Shown: positions 45,601-56,270, numbered from the stretch's first letter. The stretch: DNA of 64,000 bases from Cristatella mucedo (GCA_009760855.2 WPIO01000002.1:6459001-6523000); one strand, 5' to 3'. The notes: generated by a model not told the origin, from the letters alone. Numbers and translations: made by a program.

Positions 45601-48600
45601 GGCGTTACTCGCGCATCTGTGACACAAAGCGCGCTGCCGCTCGTGGGTGCTAAGCGCTCTCCAGTGAGGGCCAGCCGCCCTTGACGGTCGCCGGTTCTCG
45701 CGGTGGCTTCACCATAGCAGTCCTCATCGACGAGCAGGTCACCGTCGTCGTCCATTCGGTTTTCGCAATTCTCCTCGTCCACTCTGCTGTCGCAGTCATT
45801 GTCTATGAGATCGCCTCGCACCTGAGTGCTGTCAACGCACTGGAAGCGAAACCCGAGAACGCGTGTCAGCATATGGCACACGTCCGCCAGCGCTCACGCG
45901 GGCGGCGTGATGCGACGCTGGAAGAGCGCTCAGCCGCAGCTCACGCGAAAGCGGTCAGCGCGAGGCGAGAGCACCGCATTCAGCGATTTGACCCCAAGCC
46001 CAACGAGCTGAACCCTACGCCGCCAGTGTAGCCGAGGCCGAGGGCGGTCGCCGCGCTCTCCCTGTCGGACGCCGAGTAGATGACAGTGCAGAACGGAGCC
46101 GACGCGACGTGCGAGATGACGTTCGAAACGAGTGTCGGGTCGAGCCGAACAACGGCCGAGCAGAAGTTTAGTGGTGATCCGGCCGGCGGCGACGCGCAAG
46201 TCCCAATCAGAGACGCCGCTGCGCCATTCACTCGAAGCCCGCTCTCCTGGCCCGTCGAAATGCTGACCTGGGGCGCGGCAGCGCGAGGCAACAGCTAGAG
46301 CAAGCGCCTCGACGCCCTCGAAGCGGCCCAAGTCATGCAGCCCGGCCGACGGCGAGCCGCAAGGACACAAGGACCATTTTCATCGCTCAATACTCAGCGA
46401 TCGGATGAGCGCAGCTGCAGCCGAACTCTCATCGCCCTCGCGGCGGAGTCACAGCAAGCGATTCGAACTCGTCAACTCAGATTCGGCCGCTCTCTCTCTC
46501 TCTCACTATCTATCTATCTATCTATCTATCTATCTCTATTTCATCTCTTTCTCTCTCTCAAGCCACGAGACGTGGGCGCTCGAATATGACCTGAAGCTGG
46601 AGATCGCACGTGACAGGAAGCGGGTAGGAAGTAGGAGAAAAGGAGCGGGCGATCGCATGCGACAGGATGCAGTAATTGCACGTGACAGGAAGCGGGTGCT
46701 CGCTCTCGGCGCTTCCGCTCACCAGAAGGTATGAGCGAGCAAACGGACCGTCGGTCAGCGAGTAGAGGAACCTGGGAGCGATGCGAGTTTCGCTCGAACA
46801 CTGTTCGATCGCCGGCAGGAAATAGATAGAGGGATCGGCCGGATCAGTAGTCCCTGCAGCGGCGCCGTCCTGCGATCTGACAATCACGGCGACAGCCACT
46901 ACCTGGGTGGCCACTAAGTGTGTCACACTGGTGAACGTGGACGTATAGACATCTCCTACAATGAGAGCGGCCGAGCAACGTTGTGGGTGGCGAAGAAACG
47001 TCACGGGTAGCGAAGTCGCTTCGCGGCGCGAACTCGGTGGCGATGAAGCGGCGAGCCGTAAGCCTACCGGGATTGTCGAGAGTCACGGACGTGGCACCAC
47101 CGACGCTCGGGTAGACGCTGACCTGCGTTCCCGCGAAGCGCGCCACTATCTTGACGAAGTCGCCGGGACTGCTGCGCGGCGTCGGCGCATATGCGAAGCT
47201 CCGTCCGAGCTGCGACGCGGGCACGGCCTGCTCGACGGCGTAGTCGCGAGAGCCTCGCGTATAGTCGACGTTCGTGCGAGCGTTGCCCGTGAACACGGCA
47301 ATCGGCGCGCTCGCGAATACGAGGATGCCGCTGAGGTCGGTGACTGAGTAGGCGAGGAACGTGCTGTACGCGGCTAGTGAGAGCGTGAGGCGATCGCCAT
47401 TGCCGTACGTCTGGCCCTCGTACTCGAACGACGACCGGCCGCCGGATGGTTTGATGAACAGCGAGACGAGGCAGTTGGTGTCAGCTGCGATGCCGAACTG
47501 AGTGGCCACGTTGGGCGGCGCGTACATCGCCGTCAGGTAGATGTTTCGCAGGCTGCCCGCCGGCAGGACGCTGAACGCATCCGCCGACAGTGTGTCACCG
47601 TCATATCCGACGACGGTGATGGGCAGGTCGGAGGTCACCAACACGGCCTTTGTCGACACGCTGCCGTCCGCGTGCGAGTGCCTAATGCGCGAGAGAGTGA
47701 GACAGTGAAGGAGAAAGAGAGTGAGAGAGAGACGGAGAAGGACGAAGAAAGGAAGCACTACGTTCGTTGCGACCGCCTCGAGCTAATCAATCGCCCGAAC
47801 AACCGTCTAGCACGCGGCAGCAGCCTGCAGTTTCGGCAGCAGGCGTGCGAGAGCACGCCAACTCGCCTGATCTCCGGGCACAGCCTCAGTTGCACGGACA
47901 CGCCAGCGGGCACCATGGTGTACTTCGGCTCGCAGCTCGGCGAGCTGTACAGAGGTAGCGTAATGTTGACGTTGGCATTGCCAATCAAGCCCCCATTGCC
48001 CACGTGCAGTTCCACGTCTCTGTATTGCGTCACGTCCACGATGTTTTGCATAAACATGAGCACGAACCGAGTTCCCGTGTGAGCCTGCTGGACCTGGCCC
48101 GCGACCAGAGCTGTGGGAAAGGAAGAAATGCAGTGCGATGATGCGGCCGACGAGAAATGAGTGCGCGGCCGACTGGCTCTCGATACGATCCTAGCGACGC
48201 CTATTTATCGTCTGAGCTGAACTTAGCCGACGGCCTAGCGCTCGTAACGTCGCTTGCCCTAGCCGACGAGAACCGACGAATACCGAGCAGGCCAGAACTT
48301 TGCATCACAGCTAACGATTTCCAAAGCGCTCAGGACGTGCTGACAGCAGCGGGGCGCGGCGGCGGCGGCAACAAAGTGCACCCGTAAATCGTAACTAGCA
48401 CCTATCGTAACATCGTACCAGTAAATCGTAACTAACTCGTTTCGAGTAGCGTCCTGGAGAGCGGCGCCTGCACGATGCCCACCCCCCCCCCCCCCCACTA
48501 GCCGGACGCCTAGTCGCACCGCTTGTGAAAAGCGCACGACCGACGCGCTCGCACGCTTTGAAGCGCCGCTAAGGCGGGCTCCTGCTCCCGACTGTCTAAC

Positions 48601-49051
48601 CTTTCGTCTCGAGCACGCTGCATCGCGCGCTCGCTCTCGAACGATACTTTTACCGCGGCCTGTGCTAGTATTGATACGCGAAAATTGTCATCACATTAGT
48701 CGGCTTCAGACTGTCGCAGCGAGTGGATGCGTCGTCTGCGTCAAGTCCGAAGCGATCGCGAGGCTAGGCAACCGCCGGGACAGCACGCGGCGATAGAGTG
48801 CCGTGTACAGGCCATCGGTACTCAAACGTGACTGTGCAAGCTCTTGAGTGCCCGCAGCTCGAAGCTGGCCTTGATCGCTGGCTTGACAGATAGAGTAGCA
48901 AGCCAAGCGTCGAGACAGCGCGAGCGCAGCTCGCCTTGATCCAGTTCGCGGCTGCCCTTCTGTTCCATCTGCTGTTCCATCCGACAGAAAAGCGCTCGCT
49001 GTTACCTGCAGACATGGCCAGGAGCAACCGCTCCACAAACAGAGCTGCCAT
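37973..49051 (-). CDS. gene B: secreted three-module IgGFc-binding-type protein, 20 exons, 1,462 aa
   Basis: Exons on the minus strand: 49051-49006, 48110-47867, 47681-47005, 46955-46723, 46294-46019, 45839-45713, 45585-45324, 45181-45054, 43698-43541, 43402-43180, 42968-42793, 42248-42103, 41859-41669, 41234-41119, 40862-40775, 40588-40362, 40039-39749, 39150-38813, 38541-38339, 38211-37973 (TAA). Phases agree at all 19 junctions; the total is 4,389 nt. The start ATG has A at -3 and G at +4. Spliced residues 1-20 form a hydrophobic signal peptide (MAALFVERLLLAMSA + ALVAG). Modules lie at about 25-492, 535-1001 and 1046-1462, separated by acidic MopE-like linkers. There is no membrane anchor and no VWD or TIL domain, unlike vertebrate FCGBP. 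All introns are GT-AG except intron 2, which appears to be GC-AG. Family role: extracellular or mucus-associated binding; the ligand is not readable. Gene A is its nearest paralogue. Confidence 0.85.
39335..39665 (+). mobile_element. LINE 3' end inserted in a gene B intron (antisense to the gene)
   Basis: Plus-strand blocks match other LINE ends: GACTTGGCCGCGTTTAAAAAGAAACTAAA, GCATTTAGTAGGTC, TGCTTAAGCGTGCCGATACTGTGCATGC, GTATGCTGACCCTG, ATAGACTGAGTCATCTGAGGGTGGTAC and an AT-rich ATTATT tail. It lies between exons 39150-38813 and 40039-39749. Confidence 0.7.
40200..40285. repeat. (CTAT)n/(CT)n microsatellite in a gene B intron
   Basis: (CTAT)n followed by (CT)n and CTTT units, between exons 16 and 17. 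Confidence 0.93.
40960..41085. repeat. (GGCAGC)n/(GGCGGCAGC)n repeat in a gene B intron
   Basis: About 120 bp of GGCAGCGGC units between exons 14 and 15. Frames across it read poly-Gly/Ser (plus) or Pro-Pro-Leu (minus), but exon 14 must end at 41,119 (QL/GTAGAC) to keep phase with exon 15, which also matches gene A. The proline-rich frame is therefore intronic. Confidence 0.85.
41930..42026. repeat. (GA)n microsatellite in a gene B intron
   Basis: An imperfect then pure GA run between exons 12 and 13. Arg/Glu-rich frames over it are artefacts. Confidence 0.95.
42408..42660. repeat. poly-C run and (CT)n microsatellite in a gene B intron
   Basis: A 16-17 nt C homopolymer (42,408-42,424), then pyrimidine-rich DNA and a (CT)n array at 42,588-42,656, between exons 11 and 12. 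Confidence 0.93.
43900..44950. other. large gene B intron between exons 8 and 9
   Basis: Frames open on both strands (43,946-44,545 minus; 44,064-44,504 plus) reflect GC-rich intron sequence. Exon 8 ends VYSSALA/G and exon 9 starts G/TVYYIL in the same phase, so nothing more is needed between them. Confidence 0.5.
45713..45839 (-). other. gene B linker 1: two MopE-like acidic motifs in one exon
   Basis: Exon 6 (127 nt, phase 0 to 1) encodes CVDS, LIDNDCDSRVDEENC and RMDDDGDLLVDEDC. The pattern D-N-D-C-D-x-x-x-D-E-E followed by D-D-D-G-D-x-x-x-D-E-D-C is that of the putative metal-binding (MopE-type) repeat. In linker 2 and in gene A the same double motif is interrupted by an intron. Confidence 0.75.
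46490..46562. repeat. (CT)n/(CTAT)n microsatellite in a gene B intron
   Basis: CTCTCT, then (TCTA)n, then CT-rich sequence between exons 4 and 5. A nearly duplicated block CACGTGACAGGAAGCGGGT occurs twice just after it (46,607 and 46,678). Confidence 0.92.
47682..47866 (-). other. gene B intron 2, apparent GC-AG intron
   Basis: The exon 2 boundary that keeps the frame is ATCAG/GCGAGT, a non-canonical GC donor otherwise close to consensus; the acceptor is GCGCATTAG. The corresponding intron between exons 7 and 8 uses TTCGG/GTAACG in the same phase (2), which supports the position. Confidence 0.55.
48480..48497. repeat. poly-C homopolymer in gene B intron 1
   Basis: About 16 consecutive C within the 0.9 kb first intron; the rest of that intron is GC-rich with no other signal. 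Confidence 0.9.
49006..49051 (-). other. gene B exon 1: signal-peptide-encoding start exon
   Basis: ATG at 49,051-49,049 in context AAGATGG. It encodes MAALFVERLLLAMSA plus one nucleotide, followed by donor GTAACA. Joined in phase 1 to exon 2 (acceptor TTTCCCACAG, starting CTCTGGTCGCG), it continues A-L-V-A-G-Q-V-Q-Q. This makes a typical n-h-c signal peptide with likely cleavage near ALVAG/QVQQ. The phase fit and the immediate hydrophobic continuation support this over alternatives. Confidence 0.7.
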
Positions 49052-49059
49052 CTTCCTTT

Positions 49060-52015
49060 AGCGATTTGCGAGATGCGTCCGGCTTGTTGGTTCGCGATCG
49101 GTTGCCTAGCTCGGGCGAGTAGTCCACGGTCGCCGACGCCGCGCTTGTCTGGTCTCGAGGCTGTGACTACACCTGCCGCCGCCGCCCCCGCACGGCGTCT
49201 GAGGTTAAGAAACGCGCAGCCACCGACGCCACCAACTTCCTTTCGCTTCGCTTCGAACCGGCTTCCGCAGACCGATGTCAAGCGCATTTGTGTATATGTA
49301 TGCGCGTATATATATATATTTAGATGTGTATGTATGTGTGTATGAGTTCATGTGCATGTGCATCAGCGTAGCCGATTCAGCCCAGTGGCTGCGTCGCAGG
49401 CGGCGATGCGTTGATGACGTTTTGATAGCTCCACCGTGAGTCACCGGGCAAGGACGTGTGAGCCGGTGCGGCGGCACTGGCGAAAAAGGATAGCGGTTGT
49501 GGAAACGAGTCAAGGACGAGTGGGTGCGCCGGCAGTGCCGCATCCGCGAAGATCCAGTACGCCGACCCAGCCAGACAAGTGGCATAGAGCGAGCGAGGTG
49601 GAGCGACGCTCGCAGCAGGATTCCCTCCCGGCGGAGTATGGCGGACTGCCCTGCTTGCACATAATCGGCGCGGAGATACCACTGGCTCTGCTAAGAGTCA
49701 GTCATTGTCGGCACACCGGTTTTCGTCTCTGCCTCGCGCGCGTGAGCATACGCAAAAGCGACTCGCGGTCACTCAGCGACAGCGAGATAATGCGTTCGTG
49801 CGCGTCTGCATTTGAAAGCACGCAGACGCGCCCGCATTACTTCGCGCTCTCTCGATTGCTCCTTTCTCGGCCTGTCTCCGGCGCGCGTCATCCCAGCAGA
49901 GAGACGGCTCGCCAAGCGGCGCCCGTCGGTGCGGCCTTCGGTCAGTTCGTGGAAGCAGCAGCGCTGCTGAGCGAGCGGCGGCAGCCACTTCGGCCACCAC
50001 GCCTATCCTCTGTCGCCGGCGGCTGCTGCTCAACTAAGTCGCGTTGGCTGCATGGCCAAAATCAGAATGCGAGAGCGAGCCACGGCGTGGCCTCACTCGG
50101 CGTCTCATTCCACCAGCTCATGGAGTGCAGACGCAGAGGCAAACGCTACAGATTCACCGGTCACAGTGAGCGGAAACGATGGAACCACGACACGGCTATT
50201 GGATGACGTGACGGCGAAGGAAAGGTTCGCGGTGCTAGTGCTGCTGCTGCTGGTACGAGTCGAAGGGAGGCAAACTGCGCCACTCCACTCTGCTATGATT
50301 CTCGTAGATGTTCAGGCGCTCGCCCCGTGTTTAATGGTTGATCTCACACTGACTGCGGAGTGCGACGCCAGTACTCTGCACTGTCGGTTTCACGGTCGGC
50401 GCTCACTCATGAGAGAGGCTATTCGTCTAGCCGTGCAGTGGAAAGCAACGGGCCCGCGGCTCGACCTGCTCGAGGTCGCCAAGTCACCGGCGACTCTTCC
50501 GGCTTGCCGCCAGCTGCTTTGAATGCAGCCTGTCTTGCTTCTCGCCAGAAGCGGGATATTGTTCGACGAAGAGTCAACGTCTAGGCGGCGTGTCTCCTGG
50601 AAGACTCGCGTGCTGGCATTTGCGTGCGGCCACAGGTGTGGGCGCTTGAAGACGAGATAACGCTATACATTGTGAGATAGAGAAAGACGGAATCAGCTCG
50701 TATACCTCATATATTTCGTTCCGGCAGGGACAGCCGTCGTTTCAGTTTCGAGCCTCTTCCAGCTTGAATCCTGAAAAAAAGCCGGTATGTGCCCAGGTTG
50801 TCGGCTGAAGTCTTCATCGAGCCGGGCTCGCTCGACGGCTTCTTGCTTGACTGAGAAACCTCCAGCGTAGCGATACTTTTACCTGTCCTTGTGCGTATCT
50901 GCCTGCGAAAATCGCAGCCGTTCTCTCACGAAGCGATCAGGTCGAGCCGGCGGATGTGCTCGGCGGACAATGTAACTCCTCCGCGAACCGATAAGTGCCA
51001 GCCAGCGCTCGCTGCTGCTGCTTCTGTCCTCTTTAGTCTCTGTATTGCCATATGGCGCTAAAATTTCTTCCTATCAGTCTCCTTCGCCTCGCATAGACCG
51101 CGCAGAGGTCTGTCAGTCGTAGGCTGTCGAGAGCCCGGAGCGCTCTGAGTGGTTCGTGGTGCATGGTGGATGGGGCTCCAGGAGATTACTCCCTTGGACG
51201 CACGTCTTCAGTTTATTACAGCAATTTAGAGAAAACTATTTACAAGGTCGCGTGGTCAATTCATAGTCACCCTTCTTTTCAGTGGTCACACAGACTCTAA
51301 TTGACGCAGTTGTACAGTCTTTGGAGTTTGGACTTAAATGGGTACACGCACAAAAAGCTAATCTCTTCTCTTCTCTCATGTCCTGTCCTGTCCTGTCCTG
51401 TCCTGTCCTGTCCTGTCCTGTCCTGTCCTGTCCTGTCCTGTCCTGTCCTCTCCACTCCTCTCCTCTCTTCTCTCCGGCAGGGGTAGCGCGAGGGGCGCGC
51501 AGCTCCTGACGAGGCGCGCAGCTCCCTCCGTGCCAGGCTCGCTTGAGCGGCTGCTCGTTAAGGCGAGTCCGTCTCGTGTCGGTGGAGCCGCTTTTTTGAG
51601 CCCTCTCTTTTAATTGATACCAGCGACAAAAGGGTAGACGCTGCACCTGGCCGCGCCGTTGTGGAGCCTCGCCACGCGGTTGTGACTGCTCGTCGGTGAG
51701 AACCGCTCGTCGGCCAGCTCTCGCTGCCTGCCAGCCAGCCATCGGTCGCACAGCATCGATCGCCTGACCGGCCGAACAGGCGACTGATAGGCAGAGCCAC
51801 GCGAGCGACCGGCCGCCGCCGGCGCTCTCTAGCCGGTCGTCATCTCGCTGCGGACGCGGCCCTTTCTGGCGCGCACCGGCGTACGCTCGCCATGCCGCAA
51901 AGTGGCGAGAAGCTGGGCTGCCTGCCGCAGCCGGTGGAATTGTGCCGAGCGATTGGGCGCTCGCCTGCTTGCAGGTCGGGCGACCGCCAGTCGGCCGCTC
52001 AGGTCTGCCGCTTGT
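49060..52015. other. GC-rich, CpG-dense upstream region of gene B
   Basis: Frames open on both strands, including a plus-strand 256-codon frame at 49,436-50,206, show no domain and low-complexity Arg/Ser content. A plus-strand frame at 50,052-50,522 has a hydrophobic run (RFAVLVLLLLVRVEG) and might be real, but I cannot support it. The region likely contains gene B's promoter; no TATA box was identified with confidence. Confidence 0.35.
51377..51452. repeat. (CCTGT)n microsatellite
   Basis: About 14 perfect 5 bp TGTCC units, followed by CTCC-rich sequence. Confidence 0.97.
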
Positions 52016-52019
52016 TTCA

Positions 52020-53090
52020 AGTGAGGCAAGGCAATTTCTTATTTCAGTTGGTTACATTTTGCTGTTTGTCATCAAACGTCCTGGCGCTTTATTTTCCATA
52101 ATCGTGGACATACAGAGCGAAATTTATCCAACCGAAATCCGATATTTTCCAGACTCGTGTAAAACAACCAGGGCTTAACTCGCGTTTCGAATTTCAATCC
52201 GTTACGTGAGGTTTTGTTCGACTTATGGAGTTTCCAAGGCACCAACCGATCCTGAAAATGAAGCTGTATAAAAGTCACAAGAATGCGCCTCAACAAGCTT
52301 CAAGCAAGAAAGCGATCTACCAAGGTTCGACAAGTGGGATACAAGTCGCATGACGCAGAGATGGGTAAATTTTGTATCCGTAGACTTGTTGCTTACGGTT
52401 TACATCCGGGTTAGACGTTGTTTGCCTAACCATTTTTTTCATGCGGAAGTCGTCTGAACTTCCGATCTCAGTTCTAATATATTTGTCTTTTGAACGGTAC
52501 CCTAAACACAATCCATTGTAGGACAAATTTTGTAAGTATTTTCTTGACATTCATCATTACGTAGACGGTATATCGTCCACCAAAAATGAATGTTGACACA
52601 CAATCTGCTCCTATTCAATGTTTCCTGCCAAGAGAGTTGATTTGCGATTAGTTTATTGTGTTGCAAAAATTATAAACTGCTCGTGCCAACATTTGAAGCT
52701 CTCAAAAATTGCGACTCTTGGTGATAACAAGCTATCTAAGGGCACCTATGTCAATAGGCTTTTGCACTGAATTACGTTGAATGGGCGTTTTCATGACGTC
52801 TATATATTCATAATAAAATTAGTAAATAAATTAAAATAATATTTTATATTTCGTACATCCCAAGAGAAAACAAATTTTTTTCGAATTAATTTTGTAAATG
52901 CTGAAATAAAGCATGTCAATTGTTTTATTTCAAAATGCGTAATTTCAGCGTGCGAACGAGCCCAAATAATAATTCATGTGGACGGAAAAGGGGGTAGGAA
53001 TTTACCTTTTTTTTATATCTTGGAATCGAAAGACGATACAAAGTTCATTGGCAGTTTTAGACTTTGGGAGGACAGTCGTCTAGGGAAAAG
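52020..53090. other. AT-rich sequence beyond a sharp composition boundary
   Basis: From about 52,020 the DNA turns abruptly AT-rich. Minus-strand frames 52,550-52,317 (77 codons) and 52,296-52,072 (74 codons) lie end to end, but I recognise no domain and no splice pair. Confidence 0.35.
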
Positions 53091-53099
53091 TCTACAGCG

Positions 53100-54060
53100 G
53101 ATTTGAGGGTACAAACAAACTAGAAGAATCATAAAATTGGGTTGTGCGATTGGAAGCCCGATCAAGATAGTTTATCGAGTAAGGCTGGATCAATAGGATT
53201 AAGGGACTTACATGTGATTGGTGGAGTCTTACATTCAGTCCACCGCTTAACTGTTAGGATATGAAGATTATTGTGAAGTTTCAAGTTAATACACTTGTTT
53301 GGTTCGCGAAATATGAGCCCAGCTGCAGATTATTTTCATCAAATATGAATGGCTTACTTAATGTTCTTTCTGAAAGACTTGCAAGTAGCATTGCGTAGGC
53401 TTAAAGGAAAGGAACTAGTTCAAGGACGAGGTTATCAGGGGTGCCTTTATCTACGCAGATCCAAGTTGCTGAAGTGTTTCGTAGACGAAATAAAGCTGCC
53501 GAAATTAAGATTGCCTTTAGCTGATGTAGTCATTTTGTGGAAGGTCATTTTGGAACGGGACAACCAGATTGGAAGCCTGTGCTCCGAGGTATATACTGAT
53601 CAAGACTATATTGAGGTTACTGTATACAAGATCTGAGTAAAACCAGACTTACTCCAAGTATTAAGTTGTATTTTCCGTATTTAATTTGAGAATTTTTTCT
53701 AGTAACCAAGTGCGAATGTCGGCAAAACATCCAGCTAGTGTATTGAGACAGTACGCCCGGCTGGAAGGCAAGGAGGCAACAGTTCACGTTTATAGCTAGT
53801 ATCATCTGCACAAACATATTATCCCAGATAATATGTGTTTAGTGATCAAATCTGCTGAAGGAAGAGTACAAAGTGTGAAAGAAAGTTAACCTTAAATTGA
53901 TTCAAGGGACTCACCATATTTTAAAACTGTACTAAATGACCGTTGGCAGTACTCTCTGAAATCTCCAACTGAGATGGGTGCTAATCTCTTTCAGTAGAAC
54001 TCGTGTAAAGCTGCGTTATAGGAGAGAAATTAGAATGATAATGTGATCAACCTTATCTAC
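53100..54060 (-). mobile_element. CR1/L2-type LINE reverse transcriptase remnant
   Basis: Minus strand near 53,815-53,775 reads YVCADDTSYK, the YADDTQL catalytic box with one substitution before ADD. Plus-strand sequence AGCTGATGTAGTCATTTTG (53,517-) matches GACCTGATGTGGTCATAATG in the LINE at 24,785, placing both at the same RT segment. Heavily mutated. Confidence 0.55.
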
Positions 54061-54064
54061 AATT

Positions 54065-54870
54065 GCCGAAAAACACGATTAAAGTATAAGAGACACCACT
54101 TAATTCAGCATTCCTGAAAAGGGTGCTATAGGCTCGAAGCAGTACTGAATCGGGACTGATTTTCCCTAAAATCTAAATTGAATTCGCCTACTAGTTAAAA
54201 GTTTTGAAGCTGGAGTTCAAATAATCTAATACAAGTCATGCCAGTGCAATCAAAATGAATGGCAGCCTATCGATCAAAGCGAACGATTCGGAATTGGGTC
54301 TGTATACCCGTTCTGGGCATGCGGTGTGAGAAGCACGTTATTAGCTTAGCATCTTTTGGGTTTTTTCGATTCGCTCCGAAATCTAGTCATACCGAATTAT
54401 TGTCAGTAACTTCTATCTTTATCATATTTGTCAGAACATGGCTGAAAGCGGGGCCTTCCAGCTTTGGTGGCTGTCGGGAATCAATGATCGTACTGAGCAT
54501 CTTGTGGTGGCTAACTTGGCAGGATGCGAACTCATGCTTCGCGGCATAGGAGGTGAGGCGGTTACTAGTTTTGACGTCCTCTACTATCGGGAGCTAGGGT
54601 CAGCTGCTAGGTGGTTGAGATAAAACGTGCCGTGAATTTTAAGTAATCCGGTTGGTAAAATCTGCGAAGCGGCGGTTTACTGCACCAACTAATGTGAGAA
54701 GTCTTTGATACTTAAATTTATTCTAGCCCTTTGTAAGTTTATAGATAGGACCTTACGCGCTTTTATTGAAATATAAGAGGATATTGAGGATCGCAAGGAC
54801 ACTTAAATGGCCGGTGAAAATATTGTGCCGGCACGCCACATTTGAACTCGTCGTAGGAGCGCGACATAGA
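54065..54870. other. no gene recognised
   Basis: Two overlapping plus-strand frames (54,259-54,549 and 54,438-54,623) without domains, in AT-rich DNA. Confidence 0.4.
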
Positions 54871-54879
54871 GATACACAT

Positions 54880-55405
54880 GGACAGAGAGATAGACAGACA
54901 GAAAGACAGATATAAAGACAGACAGACAGATAGATAGCCAGATAGATAGATATATAAAGAGATAGTGAGAAAGAAATAGAGAGTGAGATTGAGAGTGAGA
55001 GTGAAAGAGAGAGTGAGAGACAGAGAGAGAGAGATAGAGAGAGAGGCAGAGAGACAGAGAGACGGAGAGACGGAGAGACAGAGAGACAGAGAGACAGAGA
55101 GACAGAGAGACAGAGAGACAGAGAGACAGAGAGACAGAGAGACAGAGAGACAGAGAGACAGAGAGACAGAGAGACAGAGAGACAGAGAGACAGAGAGACA
55201 GAGAGACAGAGAGACAGAGAGACAGAGAGACAGAGAGACAGAGAGACAGAGAGACAGAGAGATAGAGAGACAGAGAGACAGAGAGACAGAGAGACGGATA
55301 GACGGAGAGACAGAGAGACAGAGAGACAGAGAGAGAGACAGAGAGAGACAAAGAGACAGAGAGACAGAGAGACAGAGAGACAGAGAGACAGATAGACAGA
55401 GAGCC

Positions 55406-55451
<46 letters not shown>

Positions 55452-55540
55452 AGAGAGGGAGAGAGGGAGAGAGAGAGAGAGAGAGAGGGAGAGAGAGGGA
55501 GAGAGGGAGAGAAAGAGCGAGAAAGAGAGAGGGGGTAAAA
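54880..55540. repeat. (GAGACA)n/(GACAGAGA)n array, about 660 bp
   Basis: GACAGAGA units dominate, with occasional GACGGAGA variants and a GAGGGAGA-rich end. It is the longest simple-sequence array in the window. The 205-codon Arg/Glu/Thr-rich plus-strand and 247-codon Ser/Leu-rich minus-strand frames are artefacts. Confidence 0.98.
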
Positions 55541-56144
55541 GTTCACATGGAAGGGGCTCTAAGAACGTTCAGGTGCGGCTACTGCAGTATTGATCGATGA
55601 CGTCATTAATGCCTTATTGCGCAAGTCTTAATTGATACGGGCGTCGGCGAGTCCTGGAAACCGTGTTTGTAAACGCTGCTCAAATGATGGACAGTTGAGT
55701 CCGTAGTAGTTCAGATGCTTTAATCATCAGCACCTGCTCAATGTCTGCTGTCTGTCTACGAAGCCTGCTTTACCAACTGTGAGAAGGAAAAGAACGCTGT
55801 GACGTTCAGGAGCACTCTTCCTACCTCCGTCGCCCAGGTAAAGCTCCTTTTCCGAGCTTCTACACCACCAATGCATCTATTGTACTACTGTTTGTGAGCT
55901 TAGTGAGTGCAAATGCTGTTAGACTGTAATGGTTTGATCTTTGCCACCTTACTCACTAAGGACTTTAGTGGGCCAACTACGTCGCTTAAACAACAGGATC
56001 GGACAATCGGTTCCGATTATGGCATGCCAAAACCAGTGCTAACTTGAGTTCCGGCTGACCATTCCGACTCTCTAAACTTTCTTGCTTCAAAATCCTTTCT
56101 CACCTGAAAAGATGGGGTAGCAGGAATGGAGAGTAGCGCCTCAA

Positions 56145-56270
<126 letters not shown>

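Larger units (their letters stand above)
46019..48110 (-). other. gene B module 1 (IgGFc-binding-type), residues about 16-492
   Basis: Exons 2-5. Beta-strand signature blocks in family order: GTRFVLMFMQN; VNITLPLYSS; AVLVTSDLPITVVGYD; LRNIYLTAMY; PIAVFTGNARTNV; GSRDYAVEQAVP; FAYAPTPRS; DPSIYFLPAIEQ; and the module-ending YSASDRESAATALG. This matches the Pfam-style IgGFc-binding N-terminal domain ('SDKPVxVxG..', 'VFSGNxxT', 'xDHLVEQLPPV', 'VxLVP'). Most of the module core (226 codons) is in exon 3, whereas in module 2 the same stretch is split over exons 8-11. Confidence 0.8.

Noticed and set aside
54803-55600. Long Ser/Leu and Arg/Glu/Thr-rich ORFs on the two strands
   Set aside because: Artefacts of the (GACAGAGA)n array.
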